Positions 53,697-63,833 are shown, counted from the stretch's first letter. The stretch is DNA of 64,000 nucleotides from Mycobacterium sp. MBM (GCA_021648845.1 JAKJHY010000025.1:19976-83975), one strand, 5' to 3'. Translations and numbers: made by a program. Notes: generated by a model not told the origin, from the sequence alone.

Positions 53697-54499
53697 TGGA
53701 CTACGACACCACCAATAGCCTGGGCCGAACCGCGCTACGCACTGAGGCCGATCGCCGGCAACAAGCCGAATATCACCAGCGCGAACGGGACCGCCGCAAG
53801 CGCAATGCACTCAGTCAGATCGTGGGGGTACTCGATGATGTCGCCCCGCAGCATCGTCCCCGTCCCCACCACCGAGACGATGTCGCCAGGTTCTACGGCG
53901 TGCCCGACCGCAGGGTGCAGACAGTCCTGCACCGCCATCGCGAGGAGTTCGTCTCCGACGGCTGGCGCGACACCGATCCCTACGGCCGGCCGCACGACTT
54001 CTGGACCGACCAGGCGGTAGTGCGGGCGGGACTGCTACTGGAAGGCTCGACGGTAGCCGCGCACTTGCGGCACCTGCTGGGGGAGGGCACGTTGCCGCTG
54101 GTGTTTTCACTCAGTGACAGCCGGATCAACGAATGCCAGCAGCTGTACCGCAAAGCGCTCGCTGTCGTCGGTGACGTGCACGATCTGAGCCCAGATGAGT
54201 TGTGGCACACCATGCAACAGACCGACCGTTACGAGTTGATGGCGCTGGTGGTGGCGTTGGCTGCACTCGTTGACTACGACAAGCCCAGCCCCGGCGCGTG
54301 GCTGCGGGCACTGAGCACTCCCACCGGCAAGCGCAAGGACGGCAGCGTTCGGCGCGGATTGGCGTTGCTGATCCCGGCGCGGCAAAGCATCGACGACCGT
54401 CGCCAGCCCCGCCCCGGCGCCGCGTTGAACGCTGCCACGGACAACGGTGGTAGCGGTTCCCACCCCGACGACGGCGAATCCAAGAGGGAAGCGTTGTGA
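53693..54499 (+). CDS. DNA-binding-like protein with HTH
   Basis: A 268-residue protein at ATG 53693 (ATGA overlap with the ASCH gene; ATG 53696 is an alternative). The N-terminus is a basic helix (ADRRQQAEYHQRERDRRKRN). An HTH-like unit follows (HHRDDVARFYGVPDRRVQTV then LHRHREEF). The rest is helical (VRAGLLLEGSTVAAHLRHLL) with a disordered tail. It could be a regulator of the transfer operon or a relaxosome accessory protein. It overlaps the next gene by four bases. Confidence 0.55.
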   Translation: MMDYDTTNSLGRTALRTEADRRQQAEYHQRERDRRKRNALSQIVGVLDDVAPQHRPRPHHRDDVARFYGVPDRRVQTVLHRHREEFVSDGWRDTDPYGRPHDFWTDQAVVRAGLLLEGSTVAAHLRHLLGEGTLPLVFSLSDSRINECQQLYRKALAVVGDVHDLSPDELWHTMQQTDRYELMALVVALAALVDYDKPSPGAWLRALSTPTGKRKDGSVRRGLALLIPARQSIDDRRQPRPGAALNAATDNGGSGSHPDDGESKREAL

Positions 54500-54837
54500 C
54501 CAGAGCCGAGACCTTTCATCTCCGCGCTCAACTGCTGGAACTGTTACGCGCTGCTGAAAGGCCGATCAGCACCGCAGCGCTGGCCAGGATGCTGCCGTGG
54601 CACACCGAACGATTAGACCTCGGCTGCGAACTGGTCTGTCTAGCTCCACGTCCTAAGCGCACCATGGAAGTGGTTGAATGCCACGGCAGCTGGCACATCA
54701 TACGCCGACCACGCAGTTCCCAGGATTCCGGCGCCGGGATCTACCGGCATCTGAAAAGCCTTGCCCACCAGGGCAGTGTGCGCTCCATCAACCGGGGTCC
54801 ACGGAAAGTGGAGTGGGAATACATTCGGTCGCGCTAG
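54496..54837 (+). CDS. Small winged-helix-like protein
   Basis: A 113-residue protein from GTG 54496 behind AGAGGGAAG, overlapping the preceding stop. HTH-like segments: LLELLRAAERPISTAALARM and IYRHLKSLAHQGSVRSINRG, a winged-helix-type pairing with a terminal WEYIRSR strand. It contains Cys in GCELVCLA and VECHGSW. It ends the mating-channel operon. The gap after it (54838-55060) holds a palindrome and a likely promoter for the nuclease gene. Confidence 0.55.
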   Translation: MTRAETFHLRAQLLELLRAAERPISTAALARMLPWHTERLDLGCELVCLAPRPKRTMEVVECHGSWHIIRRPRSSQDSGAGIYRHLKSLAHQGSVRSINRGPRKVEWEYIRSR

Positions 54838-54982
54838 CTGGCGGCATGCAGTTTCCTGTGCTGCGCTCTCGGCTGGTCAGGATTCGGGACCGTTAGCGGG
54901 CTGTCGGATGACTCGCCAGATACTTGCCGTGGCGTTGCTCTGCCACGGCGGCAGTCACCTTTGGGGCGGGTCGTCGGGGCAC

Positions 54983-54996
54983 GGCAATATATTGCC
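54983..54996. promoter_or_regulatory. 14-bp palindrome before the nuclease gene
   Basis: GGCAATATATTGCC is perfectly self-complementary and AT-rich in a GC-rich setting, 64 bases before ATG 55061. It is a plausible operator for that gene. Confidence 0.5.
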
Positions 54997-55060
54997 TAAC
55001 GCGGTGGGCTGCTGGTGCTCGCTGACTTGTATCCCGGCTGGGCTAACATGGAGGAACAGG

Positions 55061-57601
55061 ATGGTCTACGCCATCGAATTGGTCGGTGACAGAGTCACCC
55101 TGCCACCCGCTGGGTCTCTCAACCCGGAGGGTGTCTCATGGGCACGGATCCGAGGCGAGGATTCCCACAATATTTACGCCCGCCGCTTAGTGGAGTTCGC
55201 TGACGCATCGTATGCAGCGCAGGGTAAACGTTTCGGCACGATTTCGGTCTCGCTGGCCCTCATACCGAGGCCGGATAACCCGTATGACGCCGATGCGGTG
55301 TCCATCGCCTTACCGAACGCGATGGGCGGCGACGCGGAAGACCGCTGCTTGGGCTACCTCTACCGACACACGATCCGTAGCTGGGGAATGGATAGCGGCG
55401 GCCGCACGGACCTGGTTGCGAGACTCGCTGCATTGTCGAAGGACCGCGAAGTACGCTTCACCGCAACGATGTCGAGAGACACGGACCCTGCGGACTTCGA
55501 CGACGAGGAGGACGAGGACGACTGGGATATCTCGTATCGTGTCCCGGACCTCCAACTTGATCTGCCGAAGGCTCAGATCATGGCTGGAGCGATCGCGACC
55601 TTCCTCTCCGAACACGAGACGCGCGGATACGGATTCGATGCTGCGGACCCCAACCGCGGCTGGCTGTCTACGGCCCGTCGGCCCGAACCCTTGACACCCA
55701 AACGCCGTTGGCTTCAGGACTTGCGTAGCGAACTCATGAAACGCCTGAAAGACGAGGTTGTCACCCATACGGACAGCAATCGTCACACCAGCCTGCAGGT
55801 GCGCAGACGCCAGGAATTCGCCACTAGGGTCGTCAACGAGCACGGTGGCTGCGTTGGAGTCGTCAGGACCAATCCCGACCTGGTGATGGTCGGAAGCGAA
55901 TTCGACAGGCCCGCGGTGATTGAGGCGCTGACTCGTGAAGGAATCGCGCTTCCGTTCGACCCTGCGCCAGGATGGTTGAACGCATCCCTCCATCCAGATT
56001 CGAGCGGATGGATCTATGTGGTGTGGGTCGGCAGGATCGCGGGATTGAACGTTGAGCCGATTCTGGCCGGCTTTGACGTCGAGCAAAGTGAGCTGCACGT
56101 CTTCGCCGCCGAGCTGGACGCTCCGATCCAGGGGCTACTTCGCCGCGCCGGGTATGTTCCGCGCACAGTGTTGCTAGGCGACCACCCTCGTGATCCAGAT
56201 CAGTTCTTCGGCCAGGATCTGATTGCGCGAGTGGAGTATCCACCGACCGCTAGGAAGCTACGGCCCGAGGTGCGAGCCCTACTTCCTGAAGATTGGGCCC
56301 ACCATATTGAGGCCGGTTGGCGTGCGAGGGAGGAGGTGCGATCGCGTAATTCGACGATCAGCCACACAATTTTATCGTCCACTCCGTTGGAGCAGCGTCC
56401 TCCTGATGATCCACAACTGCCAATGGGTCTCATCGACACCTACACTGTCGGCGACGAATCCGATGAGACACCGTGTCGTCTGTGCGGCGAAGCCCTAAAC
56501 CCGTACGCAGAACCTTCGCCGTACTGCCTCGACTGCGTTGACGACGCCCGATCGGGTCTCTTCGTCGATCTCGGCTTCAACGAAGCCTGGCACCCGGCGG
56601 TCATATGGTCACTCAATCAGCTTGCTGTTATCGAGTTCGGCGGTGCCCCAGCGCAAGCTCAGCTCCGCAAGCTGCCCAAAGACGGGCCCAATGCCGACCT
56701 ACTGATGCTGTGCCGAATGCTCACAGCCAGACGCGGTTTCGCCGTGGCCGGCGGGGAGCGAAAGGTTTACTCTTGGACGGATTGGCTTGGCCAAGCGGGA
56801 CTCCTTGCGGACGGTTTGCGAACGAGCCGCGGCGTCACTGTAATGGCAAAGGACGGCCACATCTGTCGCTCTCTCCTCGAACGCCAAATTGACGACTTCT
56901 TCTACGATCACGGGATCTCACACGACATCGAACCGCACTATCCTTTTGACGCCGAGATCAACCGCGACGGTTATCGCGCAGACTGGCGACTTTCCGACGG
57001 CACATACGTCGAAGCCCTTGGCTTCACCGCCGACCCGGTATACATGGCTAAGGCGCAACGCAAGATCGACTTAGCCGCCAAATACCAGATCCCCATCGTG
57101 ACCGTCACTGAGGCCGAGTTGCCGGACCTGCACGCTATCTTCGCGAAGTGGCTTCCACCCCAAATCGAATGGCAGACGGCGACTACCCTTCCGCCCCGTC
57201 CGGCCACGATTGGTAGGAAGAGGAAATCGAGGACCGACGCCAATACCAATGGCCAGAATCAAGCCAACTCGCAATCGCGATCCGATCGCCTGGAGCGTTG
57301 TCGTACTGCTGTTGAGCTCCAGGCCGGTGGTGCGACAAGAATGCAGATATCCGAGCATCTCGGAGTCAGCCTGGACGTGGTTGGAGACCTTCTCAGGGAT
57401 GGAAAGTTCTATGCAAACCCGAAGTCCGATCAACCCAGGAGTGCATTGGCACAGAAGGCGGCGGATGCACGGGTACGTGGCCTCACCCGTGCCGGGTTCC
57501 AGTACGAAGAACAACTATCAAACGCTAAAGCGAAAGAGTGCTGGCGCGACGCCGACGTCCTGTTTGGCGAGGCGCTTCCATCTCAGCACGACGACCATTA
57601 G
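55061..57601 (+). CDS. HIRAN-like, zinc-ribbon, PD-(D/E)XK nuclease-like, HTH protein
   Basis: An 846-residue protein. The frame is open further up, but ATG 55061 follows GGAGGAACAGG and starts the folded part. Order of domains: HIRAN-like region at about 57-105 (ALIPRPDNPYDADAVSIALP, then LGYLYR); an acidic stretch; a middle part unlike known families; a four-Cys zinc ribbon (C471, C474, C488, C491); a PD-(D/E)XK-like nuclease at about 600-690 with E606, D641 in RADW, E651 in YVEALG, and Lys residues downstream; and an HTH near 740-775 (TRMQISEHLGVSLDVVGDLL). HIRAN domains bind damaged or unusual DNA ends. The strict E-x-K Lys is missing, as in related nucleases with a displaced Lys. Codon use is less GC-rich than in its neighbours, suggesting transfer. 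A defence or DNA-processing role is inferred. Confidence 0.62.
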   Translation: MVYAIELVGDRVTLPPAGSLNPEGVSWARIRGEDSHNIYARRLVEFADASYAAQGKRFGTISVSLALIPRPDNPYDADAVSIALPNAMGGDAEDRCLGYLYRHTIRSWGMDSGGRTDLVARLAALSKDREVRFTATMSRDTDPADFDDEEDEDDWDISYRVPDLQLDLPKAQIMAGAIATFLSEHETRGYGFDAADPNRGWLSTARRPEPLTPKRRWLQDLRSELMKRLKDEVVTHTDSNRHTSLQVRRRQEFATRVVNEHGGCVGVVRTNPDLVMVGSEFDRPAVIEALTREGIALPFDPAPGWLNASLHPDSSGWIYVVWVGRIAGLNVEPILAGFDVEQSELHVFAAELDAPIQGLLRRAGYVPRTVLLGDHPRDPDQFFGQDLIARVEYPPTARKLRPEVRALLPEDWAHHIEAGWRAREEVRSRNSTISHTILSSTPLEQRPPDDPQLPMGLIDTYTVGDESDETPCRLCGEALNPYAEPSPYCLDCVDDARSGLFVDLGFNEAWHPAVIWSLNQLAVIEFGGAPAQAQLRKLPKDGPNADLLMLCRMLTARRGFAVAGGERKVYSWTDWLGQAGLLADGLRTSRGVTVMAKDGHICRSLLERQIDDFFYDHGISHDIEPHYPFDAEINRDGYRADWRLSDGTYVEALGFTADPVYMAKAQRKIDLAAKYQIPIVTVTEAELPDLHAIFAKWLPPQIEWQTATTLPPRPATIGRKRKSRTDANTNGQNQANSQSRSDRLERCRTAVELQAGGATRMQISEHLGVSLDVVGDLLRDGKFYANPKSDQPRSALAQKAADARVRGLTRAGFQYEEQLSNAKAKECWRDADVLFGEALPSQHDDH

Positions 57602-57815
57602 GACTAGGGGCGAGCTGGCGGGCATTGCCGAAGGTGAACTCGTGCAACAGTGTTCCGATCGTTGAGGGTTGCCTCGGTACGACACCCGAAGACCAGCTCG
57701 ATTCCTCAGCGGAGCGAGGTGTGGGTTCCTTGATGAAACCAGCGATTTCGTCCTTGGCCTAACTATCCCGTAGCTAAGCTACTGGGTCTGCTGCACGAGT
57801 AGGTGACAGTTTCGG
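57602..57815. other. Short gap between convergent genes
   Basis: No gene is supported. An imperfect hairpin, CCCGTAGCT-A-AGCTACTGGG at 57768-57787, may end transcription of the nuclease gene. Confidence 0.35.
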
Positions 57816-57911
57816 TCACGCGGCCTGACTGGCCGGTGTGGTCATGCGCAGCGTGAAGTCATCGAATGACAGCACGGCTCTGATTTTCACCGGAGCGCCG
57901 GCGCGGCGCAT
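57816..57911 (-). CDS. Possible small ORF after the relaxase, in the same frame
   Basis: ATG 57911 opens a frame of 31 codons (MRRAGAPVKIRAVLSFDDFT and an alanine-rich end). The frame is continuous with the relaxase frame apart from its TAG stop at 57939-57941; 9 further codons lie between the stop and this ATG. It could be a genuine small gene or a lost relaxase C-terminus. There is no strong ribosome site. Confidence 0.3.
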   Translation of the reverse strand: MRRAGAPVKIRAVLSFDDFTLRMTTPASQAA

Positions 57912-57938
57912 AACCGCCGAGGGTGAATCGGTGGAAAG

Positions 57939-60900
57939 CTATTCCGCCTGCCGGTCGATCGAGTGCGCACTGCGGAACTCCATACTTCGCAACCGGTCGC
58001 TTACCCCGTGGGCGGTGCGGTGACGGTGGATGATCTGTTTGTATTCCCGCAGGGCAACGGTGATTTCGGTTGTGAGCTGGTCGGAGGGGAGGTTGTTGGC
58101 CTGGGTGAGGGCGGCCTGGAGGTCGGGGGCCTGTGATGGGGTGTGGCGGATAGTGCCGGTTTGTGTGGCGCTGAGGGTGCGTGCCCAGGGCAGGTCTTTG
58201 TTGAGGAGCCGCAGCAAAGGTGCCGAGGGTGCGGTCGACCAGGCCCGAGGGTCGGTGTCGATGAGGATGAGACGGGCGTCGGCGTTCTGCGCGGCTTCTG
58301 CGAGTTCACAGATGTCGGTGGGGGTCATGTGTTGGGCGTGATCGATGACGACGATCGTGCCGGATGCGGTAGTCGCCGGGTCCAGGCGAAGTGTGCTGGC
58401 ATCGATCGCCTCGGGGTGCAGTGCGCAGTCGGTCGGGTCGTCGAGGACTCGGGCGGGGGCACCCCAGACGATGCGGCGGTCTTGGGCGGCCGCGGCAGCC
58501 TCCAGGATGGCCAGCTGGGGGAGCACTTCGGCGCGGTCGGTGGCGGTCACGGGAGTGATGGCGAATGGGTTGGCGGCCACCGCGGTCAGGGCCGCCGCTG
58601 GGATGGGGGAGAGTTTGGACAGCGACGTCGGGTCGAGGCGCAAAGGTGCTTGGAAGGTGTTGTGGCCTGCGGCGGCGAGCACTCGAAGTTCGGTGGTGAT
58701 GGTCGGGAGTTGTTCGATGATGTGTTCGGCGGTGCGGGTTTGGGCGTGGGCGAAGGCGTGGGCGGCGGCGGATTCGGCGTCCATCAGTTGATCGAGTAGG
58801 CGGCGTAGTTCGGCGCGGCGGGTGCTGACGAGCCGGTTGTCTTCGGCGCGGCGTTCGGCGATCAGCGCGTCGACGTCCGCGTGGGTGACGATGTTCTCAG
58901 CACCGCCGGCGGCGGCCGCGCGCTGCTCGGTGGCCTCACGCAAAGCCGAATGCCACCGTTCTGCCGGGGTCTGCGTGGGCAGCGCCACGGTCGTGAGGAA
59001 ATTGAGGTACTGCGCCGCTGAGGCCACGTCGAGGGGGTCGCTGTCCTCGGCGCTGCGCAACCGGTCGTAGTCCTGTTGGGCGGCCTCGATCAGGGCCAAG
59101 TTGGTCGTGTATGCCTCGTCGTCGTCGTGCCAACGGTCGAGCACAGCTTCGACTGCTGCCAGGTAGGGGCGGTCGGCGTCGGCGCGCAACCGCATCTCCG
59201 CGATCGTGTCTTTGGCGGCCTCCACGGCGGGTCCTCCGGCGGTGGACTGCACTTGGGCGGTGAGAGTTTCGTAGGCGGTGACGGCGTCGTTGTATTGCTC
59301 GCGCAAGGCCCGCACGTCGGCTTGGGCGGCGGCCAGCGCGGCGGCCGGGGCAGGCCGGGTGGTGCTTAAGGAATCGAAATCGAGCTCGTAGTAGTCCTCG
59401 TCTGCCACCACAGAGTGGTCGTCGGGCGGGGCCAGCCAGGTGTCCTCGTAGGGGTCGGTGGGCAGATCGTCGTGGAAGCCGAGGGCGGCGGCGAGCACGT
59501 CGGAATCCGACAGCGCGTCGGTGAGCACCAACGGTTCGATGGTCGGGTGGGGGCGCTGCGGGTCGGGGTGGCGGTGTTGGAGTTCTTCGTATTCCTCGTC
59601 GGTCAGTGGCGGGTGCTCTGGTGTGGGGATGTCGTGGTCGTAGGGGTTGTCGGTGGTGAACAGATCGATCGAATAGGTCAGCAGCCGCGCGTACTCGTCG
59701 GGGCGAATGTGGTGGCTCAGTGCGGCATCGGCATCGGCTAGGTGTTCGGCGGCGACGTGGAGCAGGTCGAGGGGTTGCCAGCGCTGAGGATCAGCGATGG
59801 CGATCGCCGTTACGAGCGCGGGGAAGGCGGGGTCGGCGGCGATGGTCTCGGCCAGCGCGCTTCCGAATACGGTGTGCAGATCGGGCAGCCAGTCCGGTCG
59901 CAGGCCGTTGTTCGCGGTCTCCAAGAAGGCCGGCGACAGCGTTCCGCACAGCCGCCACCACAGGGCGGCGGCGGGCAGTTCGTCGGGCAGGGGCCGCTCG
60001 GCGGTGGCCTTGAGGAGCAGTTGTTTGATGTCCACCCCGGTGCGGGATGCCTGCGCGAGATGGCTGGCCAACTGGGGCCAGAACGGGTCAGTACGGAGGC
60101 GCGGGTCGATCGAGTCGACCAGTTTGTTGTAGCGGCGGTGGTTGTCGTTGGCGCCGATCACTGCAGCGCAGCGGTTCTCCAGACGGCGCTGGGCAGCGCG
60201 TAGTCGGGCGGGGTATTGCTCGGTGCCGGTGATGCGGGTGTCGGCGTCATCGACGTCGACCGAGGCGCGGAAGACCGCGAGATCGGCAGCGAGCGCGGTG
60301 TCGGCGCCGACGATGGGGCGTGCCCATCGGGGGGCGGTGGCCGGCGTCCATGCGGCGGCTTCGGCCCGCACCGCGGTGTCGAGTTCGCGTACCAGTTCGG
60401 CCCGGCGGCTCAGATAGGGACCCCAATGTGGGTCGTCGCGCAGTCGTGAGGGGATAGCGGCAAGCCAGGGCAGCGGGCCGGTTCCTCCGGAGTGGGCGCC
60501 CGACGGATCGAGTCGCCAGTCGATGACTGCGGCCGGGTCCGAAGCGTCGCCGAAGTCCCCGGCGTTGACCACGGCGGCGAGCCGCTTGAGCGGGTTGTAG
60601 CCGTTGGCGGCGATCAACGACAGGTGCTGACGCAGCACCGGCCAGGCCGTCGCTGTGGTCAGGCCGGGCAGGATTTCCTCGGCGCGGCGGTCCAGCGCGG
60701 CGTGCTCGGTGGGTGTGAGCAGTTGCTCGGCGGCTGCGCCGACGGCGTGACCGTACATCTGGGTAGCGGCGGCCAAACGGCGGCGCGGGTCTGCGGTTTC
60801 GCGGGCCAAAGAGGTGGCCGACACCTGTGCGGCGTCTCGGGCCAGGGCACGGGTCAGTACGTCGACCGCGGTGTCGGGGTGGGTGGCTTTGGGGGTGAGG

Positions 60901-63833
60901 ATGCGGTGCGGATCGTTCTCAGCGGTCGAGAAGTAGATGTGGTTTTCCTGCACACCGCGCGACAAAGCGGTGTAGATCTGCTGGCGGCTGAGCCGGTCTG
61001 AGCCGACAGTGTGGCAACGGTGTCGGGCGGTGGCGCCCTGTGCGCTGTCGATGGTGGCGGCGTAGCCGAGGGTGACGTGGGCGCGCACGTAGGCCGCTGG
61101 CAGATGGCGATGAATGCCGGATTCGAGGTGCGTGACGGTCAGGGAGCCGTCGGTGTCGACGGCCGTCACTTCCCAGCGATAGCCGTTGCGGACGAAGTCG
61201 TTGGTGCCGACGGTGAGCATCCGGGCGTTCTTTTTGGTGAACACGATGTCTCCGACGCTGGCGCGTGCCCCGCTGGCCAGTTGCGCTTCCACGGTGGGCA
61301 CATCCTCGCCAAGTGAGGTGAGCCGGTGCAGGCGAGCTCGCTCATTGAGTTCACTGACCAGATCATGGGTGGGCGCCAAGAGCAGGGAGTGCTGTCCCTG
61401 ATCGTTGTCTTCGCGCCATGCCTCAAAGGCCATGTCGAGGGCCATGGCGTCGGTGCCTACGTGGACGCGTTGGTGGTCGATGTAGAAGGCGATGCCCGAC
61501 GGATCTCCCTCGCGCAGCGCGAGTCCGGCCTGGGCTTCGGAGGGCGAGGCGAACCGCATGACTTGGGAAAGAGTGATCGCGCCGCTGCTGTGGGCGAGGT
61601 CGCGCAGCACCCCGCCCGCGCTGATGGATGCGAGTTGTTTGTCGTCTCCGATGAGTCGGACGCTGGCTCCTCGGGCCAGCGCTGCGGCGATCACGGAGTC
61701 CAGGGCAAGGGTGCCGGCCTTGCCTGCTTCGTCGATGACCAGCAGGGTGTTCTCGTCGATGCGGTCGAACCATTCGCGGGCCGGATCGCTTGCGTCCGCG
61801 TGCGGGTTGGTGTGCAGCCAGTTGAATTTGTCGACGGTGTCGGCCACGTCGATGTCGATTTCGGCACGCAGGATTTGGGCGGCGCTGGCGCTCGGGGAGA
61901 GGCCGATAACTGTGCCGCCGGAGTCCTCCCATGCCCGTGCGAGGGCGGCCATCGCGGTGGTTTTGCCAGCACCTGCGGGCGCCAGTGCCAGCATCACTCG
62001 CTGACCGCGGCTGGCCATCTGGCGGACCAGCTCGGCCTGCCCGGCGTTGAGTTCGCGGCGGTGTGCGGCTTGGGATAGTAGGGCCATTTCGACGTCGGTG
62101 GAATCGACGCGGCGGCCATCGGTGAGGGTGGCAGCGGCCAGGATGCGTTGTTCGGCGGCGAGGATTTCGGCGCTGGTGTAGGTCTGGCTGCCGGCCAAGC
62201 GGTAGACGCTTGATCCGTCTCGACGGCGCAGTACATCTGGTTCACCGAGGTCGGTGTCGGGGCTGCTGGCGTGCCGCACGCTCAGTGGCTCAGACAGCGC
62301 GAGGTCTGCGATCTGGGCGGCCAGTCCTTCGGTGTTGGCATGCCCGCTTGACCGAATGACGCGCAGCGCCTCGGCCAGGACGTGGGTGCGCTGCCAGGTG
62401 GAGCGGGACTGTGAAACGGTGGCGATGACGCGCTGCGCCTGAGTGGTCATCCACTCCGAGGTGATTGGTGCCGCGGTGCGGGCAGCCCCGCCGAGGCAGC
62501 GTCCTAGCATCGCGTTGAGCGATTGCTCGTCGCCTAGTAGTCCGATGGCTTGGGCTCGCCATTCCTGCCGTTGTTCGGCCAGCGACCGCGGTTCGTGCTT
62601 GGCGGCGCGGGTCGCCAAGTTGGCCTGCTGGAACAGCGCGATGGACTCTGGTGTGGTGGGTTCGCGGCCATGCTCGGTTTGGAACTTCTTGGCCAGCACG
62701 GCGTATTCGGCGTCGATCGCGGCGCGTCGCGACGACCACAACTCGATCAGTTCTGGGCTGACGCCGACGACCTCGCGGACTTCCCGCTTGCCTTCTGGGG
62801 TGTGGCCGCGCGCGGCGAACTGCATCCCAAGTTCGGCGCCCAGGTATGCCTCCAGTCGGGTGTTGTACAACTCCGAGGCCGCGACCGTGGAGGCGTAGAG
62901 AGGTCGGCCGTCGAGGGCGTACCAGCGCCAGATGCCGTCGGTGCCGCGGGCGCGGACCTTGTTGGAGACCGCGACGTGGGTATGCAGGCCGGGGTCAGAA
63001 GCGCGGGTATCGCGGTGCAGGAAGTGCGCTGCAATGAAGCCGTCGGTGTCGACCTGTGCGATGCCTTGAGCGCCGATGCGGGTGTAGGCGGCATGGTCTT
63101 GCAGGTAGTCCTGGGCGTCCTCAACGGCTCGGGTGTGGCACTTTTCGATGATCTCTGCGATGTGCAGCGGCGCTAGTGCGTAGAGCGCGGAGACGCTTTT
63201 GACCGGGGTGTAGGTCATGTCGTAGCCGGCCACCGAGGTGGTGAGTTGGCGGGTTCCGCGGGCGATGTATCCGGTCAGTTCCCGTTCATCGGCGGGCGGT
63301 CGGCCGTGTTCTTCTTCGAACATCTCGGTCGCTATGCGCGTGCGCATAGCGGCCCGCTGTTCCTCGTCAATGGCGGCGTTCCAGTGCTTGCCGAGGCTGA
63401 CGTTGTGGTCACGGAAAGCGACCGCAAGCCGTTGCTGCAGCGGGGTTTCCCCGGCGTTGACATGGAACGGGCGCCCGAGTTTGACGGCGGCGAGGGCACC
63501 GTTGCGGCTGGCTCCTTCGGCGATCAGGTGCCGTGCCAGCGGGGTCGCATTGGGGTGGACGCCGAGACCGAACAGGTTCTTCATCTGGTCCTCGGTGACT
63601 TCGGACCCGGCTTCGACGTTCCATTGCTCTGCGCCCTGGTCGGTGTAGACCCGGTGCTCCATCCCGGCCGCCAAGCCGGCGAGGCCACGTCCGGCCCACC
63701 GCCCCGGAGTCTCGCCCTTCGACGAGTAGTAATCCCCGAGCGATTCAGGCCCGGAGTGGGTGCGGTCGTGGGCAGCCACCTGCCGAACCAGATACAGGTA
63801 TCCGGTTCCCGCAGTGAGCTTGTGGATACCCAT
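57939..63833 (-). CDS. traA: MobF relaxase-helicase (TraA/TrwC type)
   Basis: A 1964-residue protein. ATG 63833 (MGIHKLTAGTGYLYL) matches the conserved MobF start; an ATG at 63980 would add 49 unlike residues. The relaxase domain has paired Tyr in the first helix region and in LGDYYSSKGETPGRWAGRG, and the three-His metal motif HRDTRASDPGLHTHV near 272-286. The helicase follows: Walker A APAGAGKTT near 618, motif II LLVIDEAGK, and a TLGYAATIDSAQGAT motif. The C-terminal 900 residues hold a second, degenerate helicase-like part and a coiled coil. It nicks oriT and leads the strand into the recipient. A likely oriT lies just upstream. The length is at the upper end for the family. Confidence 0.9.
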   Translation of the reverse strand: MGIHKLTAGTGYLYLVRQVAAHDRTHSGPESLGDYYSSKGETPGRWAGRGLAGLAAGMEHRVYTDQGAEQWNVEAGSEVTEDQMKNLFGLGVHPNATPLARHLIAEGASRNGALAAVKLGRPFHVNAGETPLQQRLAVAFRDHNVSLGKHWNAAIDEEQRAAMRTRIATEMFEEEHGRPPADERELTGYIARGTRQLTTSVAGYDMTYTPVKSVSALYALAPLHIAEIIEKCHTRAVEDAQDYLQDHAAYTRIGAQGIAQVDTDGFIAAHFLHRDTRASDPGLHTHVAVSNKVRARGTDGIWRWYALDGRPLYASTVAASELYNTRLEAYLGAELGMQFAARGHTPEGKREVREVVGVSPELIELWSSRRAAIDAEYAVLAKKFQTEHGREPTTPESIALFQQANLATRAAKHEPRSLAEQRQEWRAQAIGLLGDEQSLNAMLGRCLGGAARTAAPITSEWMTTQAQRVIATVSQSRSTWQRTHVLAEALRVIRSSGHANTEGLAAQIADLALSEPLSVRHASSPDTDLGEPDVLRRRDGSSVYRLAGSQTYTSAEILAAEQRILAAATLTDGRRVDSTDVEMALLSQAAHRRELNAGQAELVRQMASRGQRVMLALAPAGAGKTTAMAALARAWEDSGGTVIGLSPSASAAQILRAEIDIDVADTVDKFNWLHTNPHADASDPAREWFDRIDENTLLVIDEAGKAGTLALDSVIAAALARGASVRLIGDDKQLASISAGGVLRDLAHSSGAITLSQVMRFASPSEAQAGLALREGDPSGIAFYIDHQRVHVGTDAMALDMAFEAWREDNDQGQHSLLLAPTHDLVSELNERARLHRLTSLGEDVPTVEAQLASGARASVGDIVFTKKNARMLTVGTNDFVRNGYRWEVTAVDTDGSLTVTHLESGIHRHLPAAYVRAHVTLGYAATIDSAQGATARHRCHTVGSDRLSRQQIYTALSRGVQENHIYFSTAENDPHRILTPKATHPDTAVDVLTRALARDAAQVSATSLARETADPRRRLAAATQMYGHAVGAAAEQLLTPTEHAALDRRAEEILPGLTTATAWPVLRQHLSLIAANGYNPLKRLAAVVNAGDFGDASDPAAVIDWRLDPSGAHSGGTGPLPWLAAIPSRLRDDPHWGPYLSRRAELVRELDTAVRAEAAAWTPATAPRWARPIVGADTALAADLAVFRASVDVDDADTRITGTEQYPARLRAAQRRLENRCAAVIGANDNHRRYNKLVDSIDPRLRTDPFWPQLASHLAQASRTGVDIKQLLLKATAERPLPDELPAAALWWRLCGTLSPAFLETANNGLRPDWLPDLHTVFGSALAETIAADPAFPALVTAIAIADPQRWQPLDLLHVAAEHLADADAALSHHIRPDEYARLLTYSIDLFTTDNPYDHDIPTPEHPPLTDEEYEELQHRHPDPQRPHPTIEPLVLTDALSDSDVLAAALGFHDDLPTDPYEDTWLAPPDDHSVVADEDYYELDFDSLSTTRPAPAAALAAAQADVRALREQYNDAVTAYETLTAQVQSTAGGPAVEAAKDTIAEMRLRADADRPYLAAVEAVLDRWHDDDEAYTTNLALIEAAQQDYDRLRSAEDSDPLDVASAAQYLNFLTTVALPTQTPAERWHSALREATEQRAAAAGGAENIVTHADVDALIAERRAEDNRLVSTRRAELRRLLDQLMDAESAAAHAFAHAQTRTAEHIIEQLPTITTELRVLAAAGHNTFQAPLRLDPTSLSKLSPIPAAALTAVAANPFAITPVTATDRAEVLPQLAILEAAAAAQDRRIVWGAPARVLDDPTDCALHPEAIDASTLRLDPATTASGTIVVIDHAQHMTPTDICELAEAAQNADARLILIDTDPRAWSTAPSAPLLRLLNKDLPWARTLSATQTGTIRHTPSQAPDLQAALTQANNLPSDQLTTEITVALREYKQIIHRHRTAHGVSDRLRSMEFRSAHSIDRQAE

